Position numbers and translations under genes: made by a program. A stretch of DNA of 64,000 nucleotides from NCBI GenBank assembly GCA_035235625.1, contig CP141148.1, positions 35,217,057 through 35,281,056 on the forward strand, in the 5' to 3' direction. Source of the stretch: Saururus chinensis. Lineage: Eukaryota; Streptophyta; Magnoliopsida; Piperales; Saururaceae. The notes beneath the pieces were generated by a model. It made no database searches. It had not been told where the DNA came from and saw nothing but the letters and a program-made list of their open reading frames with translations. Positions 23,958 to 36,300 of this stretch are shown piece by piece (the stretch's first letter is position 1; each line of letters starts with the position of its first letter).

Positions 23958-25183
23958 TCAAAATGCAGAGCCGCTGCTTCTTATCTTCCCCATCAACAAT
24001 TCTTTTGCTTCGTTGATCTTTGAAGCTAGATAATGGCTTCCACCACTGTCCGGATGGTTTGCTACCATCACTCTTCTGTGTGCTGCTTTGATCTTGTCCA
24101 TTGCAGCCTGCTGTCTGCATAAACATTACCGTATTACAAGTTTAAACACCAGATAACCAGGTAATAAACAGGGACTATAACACCCATGCACTAAAATCTA
24201 CCTGACACCAAGAATGAGCGCAGCTTCTCTTCTGCTCATTACACGCTCAAAACCCCCAGGGTAGAACCTGTGAGGGCCAGCTTTCAACCCTTGCCAAGCT
24301 TGCAATAGGAACTTGCCACCCAAGGCTGCTGCAGCTACAGAAAAAGAAACAAGTACAGGACCCGCCTGAAAATTTCCCATTTGAAGAAGAATGTTATAGA
24401 GAGGAAAACTAACATAAAGGCGTCCAAAGTAACCTAAGCTATTGGGCAAATTTGAGGTTAGAGAAGGCCCGTGGTTTCATGCATCAATTCAAAGTTCAAC
24501 CATAAAAATCTAATAGGCTTGAGGTTTTCAAAAGTTAAAGGAACAGCTAGCTTCCTTCAAAACTTAATGATTCACCTTTTTGTAGCAATTTTACATCATT
24601 ATAATCAATTGATGAAAAGGAGTATAAACTTATTAAAAACTTGATCAATTATGGCATTCCTCGTTAATCCATTAAGTGTTTTAAGTACTAAGCCATATGT
24701 TCCCTATAAAAAAGTAGAAAAAAGTATCATGATGAACTTTGTTTTATGCCCTTTCCGGTTGCAAAAACTTCCTTCCAATTTACTGAGCCCAGAAGAATTT
24801 CTACCGATGGGAACAAAGCCTGAACCAATTCTACGATTTTTAACTTCAAAAAGGTGAAAATGCGGCCTTCATACACCAAGTCCCAAGCAAGCAACATGAT
24901 CACAAGCACAATATTGGAAAGACAATTCATGCTTTGTGAGAAGAACAGTCAGATTCTAGTTCAACATTTGGTTTAATATAGAAATAGTTTCTTTGGTTTT
25001 TAAAGCATACAGTAAGCACTAATTGTTCTTTTTGCGACAAGCTACGACTATAATATATAAAAATTTCACATTCCAAAGAAATTCTTGTACTAGCATAACA
25101 GACCTAATTGGGGTATCAAACGACTTATTACATTCTTCTACACTAAAAAAAGCAAGAAATATGAAGCAAAATAAACTCACCAT
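23958..25183 (-). CDS. TIM14: Mitochondrial import inner membrane translocase subunit TIM14 (Pam18), J-protein
   Basis: Coding exons are 25183-25181 (only ATG), 24365-24202 and 24114-23958 (stop TGA), giving 107 aa, close to the usual ~112 aa. ATG is followed at once by donor GTGAGT; the next exon starts after TTTTCAG with GCG GGT CCT, so the protein begins [10 protein letters not shown]. Residues about 3-22 form one hydrophobic segment, the inner-membrane anchor. GGF (38-40) and [13 protein letters not shown] (44-56) lead into the J domain, with HPD at 76-78 and the conserved ending [15 protein letters not shown]...GSAF. TIM14 stimulates the ATPase of mtHsp70 in the PAM import motor on the matrix side. 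A non-coding 5' exon is suggested: acceptor TTTGCAG before 25243 and donor CAG/GTTTGT at 25698. No broken parts. Confidence 0.93.
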
Positions 25184-25860
25184 TGTCCAAATTTATTCAA
25201 CAAATTGGAAGATTTTTGCACCAAATCAGATATCTTCCCTGCCCTGCAAAAAAAGTAAGAAGGAATAAAAATTAAATAAATATAGCAACAAACAACACTG
25301 AAGATGGGTCAAATCTCCAAGCTCATAAGCTTCAAGCCTTAGAGACTAAGGGCCCCGTTTTCGCAAGCCACGCTTTTGATTCCTAGTTCATTTAAATACA
25401 ACAGAATACTCCGTTATTATCTAATTATACAATACAGAAATATAGCAGCAAGACCAGCATGAGGTGGGGAAGAACAACAGAAAATTAGCATAAACAAGTC
25501 CAATCCAGAGGCAGGGAACACATCTATGGAGATGGACGACAGAAGATTACACACAATGACAAGATCTCAGCTATGGATTAACAAATAAACAATAAAAACA
25601 AAAACAACAGTAAAAATCCTTTCTTTTTATTTTTCAGTTCCTTATTTGCAATGAAATCAACTAAATCAACGGAATGGAGAAGCTGAGAAGAACAAACCTG
25701 AAAAAGACGAACTGGGTTATGTCCGAATAGCTCTGTTATCTATATATATATATATATATATACAAACTTGGCCAGCAAGAAAGCAAAGATGGCGGTCGCA
25801 GTCTCGAGGCATATCTGGCGGGGGAGGGAAGCTGCTAAACGCGGGCGTAGCGTTGGGACC
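25184..25860 (-). promoter_or_regulatory. Probable 5' untranslated exons, leader intron and promoter of TIM14
   Basis: Minus-strand signals fit a leader exon ending at 25698 (CAG/GTTTGT donor), a 454-nt leader intron (25697-25244) with a T-rich tract and TTTGCAG acceptor, and 5' untranslated sequence 25243-25184 before the ATG. A short (TA)n tract lies at about 25740-25761. The more GC-rich segment at 25790-25860 may be the transcription start region. Inferred from splice signals only. Confidence 0.5.
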
Positions 25861-27342
25861 GGTAACTATTCGGGTAGACGGATGCACATCCGATTAGAGA
25901 GATTATTACATACTCCTCTATATTTACACATGTTATTACAATAAATTTATTTATAATTAGTATTTTAGGCTGCATTAAAGTATTTTTCTTTATCCATCTT
26001 TTAGCTCGGTTTATTATCCCATATAGTACCTATAAATTACCTTTTTGTTTGTGTCCGAATAAAATGAGAGACGCTTACTTTGGACACAGACAAAGGAACA
26101 AATACAGTAAAAAAGAAGGGGAAGATGGCAATGCACTGAAGGCAAATAAAAGGGACACAGGACAAGTTCGGGTCTATGTTTGTTTTCAGTGTGTATAACT
26201 ATGAGCCCCAGTTCTAAACAAAATGAACATAGATAATGCCTTTCATATTTGAGATTGATAGCGTACATCTTGATGCACATTAGCACTAGCATCTGTGGCG
26301 CTTATATATGTTAATATGTACACTATCCATGTCATAGATAAAGTGTTCTTGTGTATTCCTTATGCTTATGTTAATTGTCAAAGTAGAATATTAAAAACAC
26401 TTTCGAAGCAAAAGAATTTTTTATGGGGAAGTAGGTTCGATTCTGACTCGAGGAATTATATATATAAAAAAAAGATCTTTGTTTTTGATCTTTTATATAG
26501 CTCATCTTTCTAAATTAATAAGGAAATCTATCAATGCTATCCCATTTACCGTGGCCTCTTATCCTGACACCTAATTAATTTACAAAGGCCCTAAACTTTT
26601 TTTAGTGTATATATATAGGGGGGCACCCACTGAGACCCGCATTTTGCGTAAAACCCCAACCCGCAGTTATCTAACTTCCTTTCTGGACATAAATTCTAAA
26701 AATCAATGCAGAATAGCTCCGAACTGAAATAATACAAATCAATGGACAAAATACATACTACATGCCCCCTCTGCTCATGATGCATGACACAATGGCTGGG
26801 CTTCATGTGTTGAAGGATATGTGAAGTCAAGTGTGCAACACACAGAATATGGGCGTGCTTGGACGGAAAAGGAAAATCGCTTAAATGGCTTTTACACCAA
26901 AATTCACCTCGTGAGGAGGGTTAAGATTCAAAGGTTTATAAAATGACGTGACTGAAATCATTTTCCTTTAAAACTAATGGGGTTCCCAAACTAATAGTAT
27001 TTTGAAAGCACAGAACAACAAAAAGTTTTCCAAGAGTATGAAGTTCCAATCCATTTCACAGGCCAAAGTTTCAAATTTCAACAATCAATCATCTATTTGA
27101 GTCGATCATTCCAAGATCTAATTCATCAACTATATCATCATGATTTGCATCACAAAGTTAATCATGATATGAATTAAATTAAACCGTATGAAACCTAGTA
27201 ATTCACTGCTTCGCCTAAATTTATTTACAACATTTTCTAATATTTATTCATTATGCATAGAGTTCCAAAACTTTGCACATCTTATAAAAGATAAATAAAC
27301 AAACAATTTAATTTTTTGTATTATCCCCTACAAAGTACGTCA
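25861..27342. other. No supported gene; intergenic between TIM14 and the PH gene
   Basis: AT-rich, with a short (TA) run near 26450-26465 and GGTTCGATTC at about 26433, which resembles a tRNA-type B box, perhaps from a SINE, but without the rest of a tRNA. The 3' untranslated region of the PH gene should lie just below 27343. Confidence 0.35.
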
Positions 27343-30300
27343 TCAAGGTCGAGGAGAACTATCTCCGTGTCCGCTGGCAACGACTGGGAGACTTACAACA
27401 GGGATATCTACGCTGCTCCCCTCTGCTTCAAGAGAAATCTCTTTTACTTCTGCTTCGACTTTATCTGCAGCCTCCCCATCCTCTGAAACTGGAATAGATC
27501 TTGAAACACTTAGACAAGCCTTGTCCACGTTGTCCTCCGAGCAGGACTTCTCTTTCTCCTCAAAAACTTGCTTGCCGCTGTTCTGCTGTCTGTTTAGAAA
27601 AGAGAAATTATGTGAATATAATTCAATCAGCACAAACTGAGTTAATCAAAAGTGAAAAATAGTATGCTTATCTAGTCTTTCTAGGCTTCTCTAATTGTGA
27701 AGGCCAAAGAAATGTTTGATCAGAATATTAGGTTACCAAAAAATTTGAGGTTCAGATAATATCATATACTCCCTCCGTCCCATATTAATTATTTTGGGTT
27801 CGGGAAAAAAAACTTGTCCCATATTAATTGTCCTATTTCATGTTGTTACCCTTCTCATAGTAATTAGAGAATGGAGTAAAAGGGGTTAGTGAATGGAGTG
27901 CAAATGTTAATTAATAGGCTTCTTTAAATATTATATTTTAAATGTCGATAACTAATACGGGACAGATGAAGAATAAAATACATTAAGCAAGTTTCAATCC
28001 AGACCTTTGAAAAAACCAAAACAACACCTAAAAATGCAGAACTCATCAAAATAATTGCTAGACAGTTCAAGTTAATTTATTGTTCAGACCACGTTTATCT
28101 GAAGCACACCTCTCCACACTGTAAGAAAGATAAGAAGACTAAACCTTTGGATTTGTGATTGCAAAGCATTCACATACGCTAAAAGCTCCTCCTTCTCTCG
28201 CAGAGCAATTGCTCCTTTTTCTGCAGCATCCCTCTGTTTAGCTTCAACGCCTGCCTCTGAAACTCGGGCTCGCTCTTCAGCCCTTACAACAGCTGCTTCT
28301 AATATTACTGCACGCTCCCTAGCTTTTGCAAGCTCAGAACGCCACATTTGTGCCTCTTGGAAAGCAGTGTCTCTCTGCTTTGTCAGCTGGTCTCTCTCTT
28401 TGCTTAGAGCCCCAACTTGCTCTTCAGACGCTCTCAACTGTAAGTAGAAAAGCAATTCAATATAATTCAATTACAAAATCTTGCTATCTTCATCTGCAAA
28501 TAATTCTCCAAAACCTTAAGTAATTTACTCTGTTCAAACTATGTTCAGTCTTAGAACATTGACACTCAACTTAACAGCAAGTTTTTCTTCAAGTGATTTT
28601 ACTATATTAAAAATTCAAATTTGTCAATATAAAATGGATGGGCCATGAGTAAAATGGTTTACAGGAATTACCACCAATTATTTAATTCCAGTTGTGAGGC
28701 AAGCTACAAACCAGTATTGGCTCCAGCACAACTATTCTTTTTGGAGAAAGAGGGATGGTATGGACTACCTTCATTGAAGAGACCTCCTTCTGCTTCTCAC
28801 ACTCTTTGTTCAAGCGTCCAATTTCTTCCCAAGCAATTCTCCTCTCTTCATCCATTGCATGAGCTGCAGACGCAGCAGCTTCTGCTGCCGCTGCAGTATC
28901 TGTTAATTTCTGTGCAATTTCCTTTATTGTTGAATCACGAGCACGGAGCTCCCTCGCCAATTGTTGTAATTCCTCATCTTTCACACGCAGGGTCTCCTAT
29001 AAGATCCACAATACAAACAAACAAGTGTTCTATATCAAGAAGCCAAATTCATTAGAGACAAGTGTGAATTAAGGGTTTCAAGATTAGACCTAAGATGGAC
29101 TATATTGGATGCAAATTTAAATAGCTATACAAGGAAAAATGATCTAGTTGTTGACTTGGACTGCAGAAAGCTACTTAGACATGATCAATTAAGATATCCT
29201 GACCTAGTAGGGAAGAAAGAAAACTAGGTGGCCAAACAGAAGGCAGATTTGGATGATGGGGAAACTTCAAATATTGCATGAGGCAAACTATTTGGTAACA
29301 TCGAAGAGCCATATAAATAAGACAAGAGTAGCAAAGATGAGTGTTGAGATAAATGAATGAGAAGTACTAAAGTTGATTGGGAAAGACAGGGAACACAAAA
29401 GTCGTTCCAATGGTAATAAGTGGAGAAAGGTTAATGATGATGTTTTGGTTGCAAGCCACGAAACAAACTTGGATGTATACGAATTAAAACTGGGAAATGC
29501 TCAACAATAGAGCCTAATGACAAGGCTTAACTTGCACCGCCGACCCTAAAATTGATAATGATGATGCCAACCCTAAGAATTGATGACGATAAGAATCTAA
29601 AGATAGATGAATGAGAAGTACTAAAGTTGTAGGGAAGACCGGGAATATAAAAGTCATTCTAATGGTAATAACTAATAAGTAGAGAAAAGTCAATTACGAT
29701 GATTTGGTTGAATATATTAGTGGCTTAAGATTTGGTTGTGAGCATTAGAGGCCTATACAGGACCCTAAAAGGAGAAGTCCAAGGAAGACGTGGAAACAGT
29801 CACTCCAAATAAACTTGGCATATGATTTAGAAGTGGAAATGCTCTAAAACAGAACCTAATTGCAAACCTTAACTTGCACCATTGACCCTAAAAATTATAT
29901 CGAAGGTTTGACTTCTTTGATCTAAGTTTCGTCTCAGTCACCCAAAGAGATGAGACCTAGAGAAATCCTGGAGAGATCACAAAAAATTAACCATATTTAA
30001 GGTTCTTCTTTCTTTCTCACTAATAGTAAACTCTTTCTTACTTTCTTTTTTTCTTTAGTTTTATTATTAGATATTCTTCATCATCTTTCTAGCCAAAACT
30101 TGGCTATCTTGCCGAGATCCCACCTAGATTGTCACTATCTCGCCATAATGACCCAGATCTCGATTCTCAATGAATACACCATAACTGAGGTTTTGGAGAG
30201 ACCAAGATCTTGGAGAATTGATCTTTTTTTCTCACTAAGGGTAATATCTTTCTTTCTGAATTTTGTTGGATAATTTGTTTGTCTACATCAGTCTGTTTGG

Positions 30301-33300
30301 GCCGATCTGGGCTTGATATACATTATTGAGCTGTTCCTTAATAGCTTAAGCTTTTAAGGCAACTTGATTTCTAACAAATTTTATCATGATATACTCTTCT
30401 TTCTGGCTTAAATCTTGTCTATCTTGCCACAATCCTGCCTAGATCTAGGTTCTCTCTCCAAGATGACCAAGATCTCGATCCTTAGTGAACCCACTGAGAC
30501 CAAAATCTTGGAGAGACCTTGCCAATATCTCGCAAGAAGTAAAACCCAGATCATATCACTAAGTGTCTATATTAGCACAGTGTTTTTTTTAAACAATGTA
30601 TTACTAGCATTATTTGGTAATATGAATACCACATATTAAAGAAAAAAGCCATGAACATTATGATTTTTTCTACTTTCTTGTGCAAGTTCAAAACAATGAC
30701 TAGTTGTGGAATATGATAAAGATCAATAGAGAAGACCAGAAGAGAGAATGAAATGAAGAAGAAACTGTCATGCATAGGGGAAACGATAGTAAGCAGACCA
30801 CTTTCTTAATAATAGAGTGAAAAATAAATTACAAAAATGCCACTGATAAGTTGTCTATAACGGGATTTCACTCCACGCAAGTGATTTCTAATATAACAAT
30901 TAATTCCAAATCACATACCTTCATTATGGTTAGATCATCCATTTGACATTCATTTGCTTTGTTTGTGATCAATCCCAAAGCCGCTCTCATAGATATCTTC
31001 ATTGCTGCTTCAATTTCTTTGGAGGCTTCCACAGCAGTTGAGTTGGCAGCAGCAACTACTGTTGCAACTGTCCCCAATTGGGCAGAACCATTCCCACTTA
31101 ATGAATTTACAGCCTCTTTATGAGCTTTAAGGACGAGCTGTGCTGCACTGGTTAGAAAAACAAAGACAACATCAACTTGAGAACGGCAAGTATCAGAAAC
31201 TATTTAATCACATTAAGGCACAATGAAAGAGTCGAGAGTGCTGAATAACCAGAAGAAAAAAAAGCATTATGGTCTACATGGAAAAATATTCAGACTGGTC
31301 ACCTAATGAACATGCATAACATAGCATGTTGAAGAACTTAACTCTGTGATCCAGGGCCCATTCATGGAAGGTGAAATGCTAGCATACAAGAGCATAGAGA
31401 TGACATAACATAGACCAAATGGACACTATGACATCAGGAAAGTGATTGTTCAATAAGCTTACTGTAGGGTAGATACCCATGCTCTAGCAGCAGCTGGAGT
31501 TTCTGCACAGAGGAAGTATTCTTTCTTCTGTGGGGTTCCGATGTCTGATAAATAGTGTCAAGAAATATGCTACTGACATTGAAGACACTTTAAGATTTAT
31601 TTCAAAATGAAAAATAGATATCTTAAAGAATTTGGATACACAAACAGCATCCATCATACTTTGGTAGGCCACTGTAAATGAGAGAAGCGTCAGTATCATC
31701 ACATGGATACATATGCCATTCTTGACAAAGATAACAACATTTTGCTTCTAAGAATAATAGGCAAAAAAACAATACTTACTGGAAGTTGACAGGAGAAACA
31801 GTGATTGTGCTATTAGCATCGAATGTGATGGTTCCCTTCACAACTGGTTCATTTCTCCTAATCCTGAATCAATTGAGAAATCAAATAAGTGTAAACTAAA
31901 CAGCATATAAGATGTCACCAGAACATCCCTATATTTCCAAAAGTTTGAGTTTGTCATACTTGTACTCCATTTTCCCAGTGGTAGGATCCAAAATCACCCA
32001 CCGCTCGTTCCATTTCCTCAACTGTCAAAAAGATTAAAGGAAAGAACCTGTCATAACAAATTTGATTTGATCACACTCACAAACCTACCTTGACTAACAA
32101 AGTCATGCTGCATAGATGACGTCCTAAGATTGCCAAAACAAAGAATATGGATGAAATCCAGAATCTAACACTATAAGTAATTTGGGAGAAATTAAAACTT
32201 AGAGAATACAAAATTATAAAAATATCCATCTTCATAGGTGTCTTTCTTTCCATAAATTTATCAGCTTTCATACTTCAAGTGAAAATAAGCAGATTGAGGT
32301 CTCAAATATTGCAAGAAAAATCATGTAATGGCAGCCCCATATTATTTATTTATTTTTAATTTAATAAAAAAACAATTTTTACCAGGCAATTTAGATGCTA
32401 CCATTTAAGAAGGTTGCCCATTGTTTTGCTGTCTATCGGCATTATAATTGTTCTTTGCCTTTTTTTTTTCATTGGTAGCAATATCGGTCTGCTAGCACAG
32501 AAACTAGTGTAAGTGAAGAGAGTCAAATCTCTTACCTCCTAACAGCACACCTTAAATCTCCTATAACATGGCAAAAGTCATTGCAGAACACTATAACATG
32601 TTTAACTAACCATACCAGCTCAGAAAAGTTTAAATCAGTGAGAACAACAGAGTTTAATATATGGTCATTCCTGTAATAGTCACCAAATCCGTAGTCTGTG
32701 TAAAAAACTAGGGCAAAGGCCCCTGGATAACATTATAACATGTTAAAACTAACTCACCCCAGGTCAAGAAACATTCAATTTTCTATGAATAACGGAGCTT
32801 TGGCGTTTTTTGTCATTTTTCTTGCTTTGCACCAAGCCCAATGAGCATAAATATATAACAGAGTTTAATATATGGTCATTCCTGTAATAGTCACCAAATC
32901 CGTAGTCTGTAAATAACTAGGGCAAAGGCCTCTGGATAACATTATAACATGTTAAAACTAACTCACCCCAGGTCCAGAAACATTCAAATTTCTATGAATA
33001 ACGGAGCTTTGGCGTTTTTTGTCATTTTTCTTGCTTTACACCAAGCCCAATGCCCATAAATATAAATATATAAATATATATATATATATGGCATAAGATC
33101 AACATCCTTGTAGATAAATTTGGATCTATGAGTCAATATAGCTTTCAAAATGAAAAAGACAAACTGCAGAGTCTGACCTTTAATTTCTGGATTCACATTT
33201 AGGACTTACAAGGAAAATTAATTAGCAAGTTTCAGTTAAATTCAAGTCTTTGCTGTAGTCTAAAATTCAGCTTTTAAACAGAAAAATGAAGCAACTCAGC

Positions 33301-36300
33301 ATTGTGATAAACTACAAAATGCCACAGTCGTCAATAAAAGGAAGACTATGAATCAGAATTATCATGTGGGCCAACAATATATCCAGCTACAAGTTGTACA
33401 TGCATTACGTGCTTGAGGAACAATTGGTAAGAAAAAGTGAATAGGAGAGAAAAAGTAATAAGAATCAGCCCCTTCATGGGAATTTACAATACATGGGCTA
33501 GAGTGTGTGTGTGAGAGAGAGTCTAAGACCAGGCACATTCACAGAATTGCATTGAAAAAGAGAACCAACCAACAGTGTAATATCTCTCATTTCATTTGTT
33601 TCAATCCCTCGATAGACAGATGTCCATGAATTGAATAATTCTGTCTTATTTGGCCTAAATGACAATATTCAAGACCTCTACCATAGCATCGCATAAGAGG
33701 AGCTGATATTATACAAACACTGGCAGATCAACAAGTTCGTTATCATTTGACATGGGCTGCCTTGTGAATATAATGTTTTGTAATTCTCAATTACAGTAGC
33801 CACCAAAGGTTGAGGTGACTTACATAAAGTCAATTCAATCCTGAAACAGAGTAAATAACAGAGAAAAACCTTATAATACATTGCCAACCCCGTCCCTCTA
33901 TCAGCCATCTCAACTGAACAAGAGGTAGCACTGATATGCCAAGCACAATGGCCATCTTTTGCTCTCCTCATTCATCCAACCTTCTGAATCTTCACAGATA
34001 TAGAACAAATTACAACTGCCAAAAATAAATTCAAAAGAAACAATCAGTCATTCTAAGGAACTGCATCCCCTATCTTTCTTAATCCCATGTTCCTCCATAG
34101 AACTCCTCGTGTCTAAGGCATCATCCCAGCGATAAGCTCCAGCATAAACATTAGATAGCAGGACATAACGTCCCCCGTCATGAGGTTCTAATGCAATGAG
34201 ATGCCTTCCTATGCGTTCCCCTACTTCAACATTGCTGTGGGTTCTACAGGCAGCCAATAGAGCGCCCCAATGTTTTGCCTCTGGCTCCATAGGCATAGTA
34301 GTTAAGACCTCTTCGGCCTCACAAACTAATCCAGCACGACCTAGAAGATCAGCCAAACACCCATAATGCTCAATTCGGGGTTCAATCATATACTCCTCTT
34401 TCATGGACTTGAAAATTTTCCGCCCTTCTTGAACCAATCCTGCATGAGAACATGCACATAGGACACCTACAAAAGTGCTCTCACTAGGCACTATGCATAG
34501 CTGTCTCATCTTCCAGAAGAGGTCCACAGCCTCTTGTCCATGCCCATGAATTGCTAGCCCACCAATGATGGAATTCCATAATATAACATCCTTTTCATGC
34601 ATCTCATGAAACATTTGTAGAGCTACATCTACACATCCACATTTGGCATACATATCAACTAGAGCTGTTCCAAGAATTACGGATGTTCTGCACATCAGCT
34701 TATTCCTCTCAATGTACATGTGGACCCACCTCCCCTGATCAAGTGCTCCCATATTTGCACAAGCCTTCAAAGCACTCACTAAAGTAATCACATCAGGTTC
34801 AACTCCTGAACCAAACATTTTATAAAATAGGTGCAGTGCTTCTGCACAATCTCCAGTCCTTACATAACCATCTATCATGGCAGACCAGGATACTAAGTTT
34901 TTATTTGGCATATTATCAAAAAGTCTTCTTGCAGAGTCAACATCCCCATGTTTCCCGTAGCCTGATATCATTGAATTCCACGAGATCATATCCAACTTCA
35001 AGCTGTTATCAAATAGCAACTGAGCATCATCTAAAGAACCTATATTGCAATACATTTTTAAGAGAGAGTTCCTAACAACCAGTAAATCCTCCACCCCATG
35101 CTTCAATATTTGCGCATGCACTTTCTTCCCTATCCATGGCTCCTCCTTAGCAATGAGGCAAGCCTTCACAATGAGGGCAAAAGTGTAGTCAATGGGAGGA
35201 ACTCTCATTGATAGCATCCTGAAGAAGTAGCTAACACCAGAAGTTGGGGAATCACTCTCAGCAAGGCCTTTGATCATTGCATTCCATGTGTAAACATCTG
35301 GTCGATCAATCGTATTAAAGATGTTATGCACATATATAGGATCCCACTTAAGACAATACTCAACAAGCCGACTGGCTGAAAACGTATCTCTAATTAGGCC
35401 TGTTGTTATAGAGAGAGCATGAAAGCTTTTGAGGTCTGGGACGCGGTTGTCAGGTGTCTCCATTATGGACAGCATTGGGTTGGGAGGTATAAATTTTCTG
35501 GTGAGATCTGGAAAAAGCATTCTGGAAGATGGTACCTTGGCCGACAGAGAACACATTGACCGATGAGTGAGAAAAGAGAGACCAGAAGCATTCCACAGGA
35601 CTAATCTTCGCATGATGAATGTCTGAATGTGTTTCTCAGTGCAAAAACTCCATGTTTAATGCAAAGATAGATTAATGTTCCTGAATTAGGATAATCAAAA
35701 GATGTGCACCTATTTGTCTCAAAAATCGGCCTGAAATGACCCACAGCAAATGTAAATCCTTGGCAGTGATAGCCTAAGAATATGCTCAACTTCGTTCATA
35801 ACGTAATGACCAACTCAACTGCTATATAACAGAGTTAATAACTAAAACATTAGTTTCCAGGATGAGAAGTAGCTGGCCTTCAAAACTGAAAGCAATAATC
35901 CATGTGCTTGCCATAGTCTAAGCTCCCAACTAGGCACTTACTTACTAATGTATGTACTGGACACTTACACCAGGCTTTGATCCTTCAATATTTAAAATTA
36001 GTACTTATCTGCCATGCAATCCTAGATAAAGGTCAAAGCCCTAAATAACATACCAATTGATCTAGTGTTCCCGCAGTGCATGTTAACTAATTCTTTGAAG
36101 GCAGGAAGGGATAATATGAATAGAAAAGAAACTGAAAGTTATTAGCAATATAGAAATATTGTTGACACTGGCACAAACCAAACAATACATCCCGGTTTTT
36201 TATTGGATCGACTATTATTCACATCCCAATTAGGGATACAAAACAAAATCTTCAGATAAAGTGGATGTATTGGTAGAATTGCTCAATCCATGCAGCCATT

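Noticed and set aside
23938..24126. 62-aa frame [11 protein letters not shown]... near TIM14
   Set aside because: Wrong frame of TIM14's last exon; the correct frame contains HPD and [12 protein letters not shown].
26425..26465. GGTTCGATTC resembling a tRNA B box
   Set aside because: No A box or cloverleaf around it; could be a SINE scrap but cannot be supported.
33678..33971. 97-aa frame downstream of the PPR gene considered as a missing PPR tail
   Set aside because: No E+ or DYW residues; not alignable to a PPR C-terminus.
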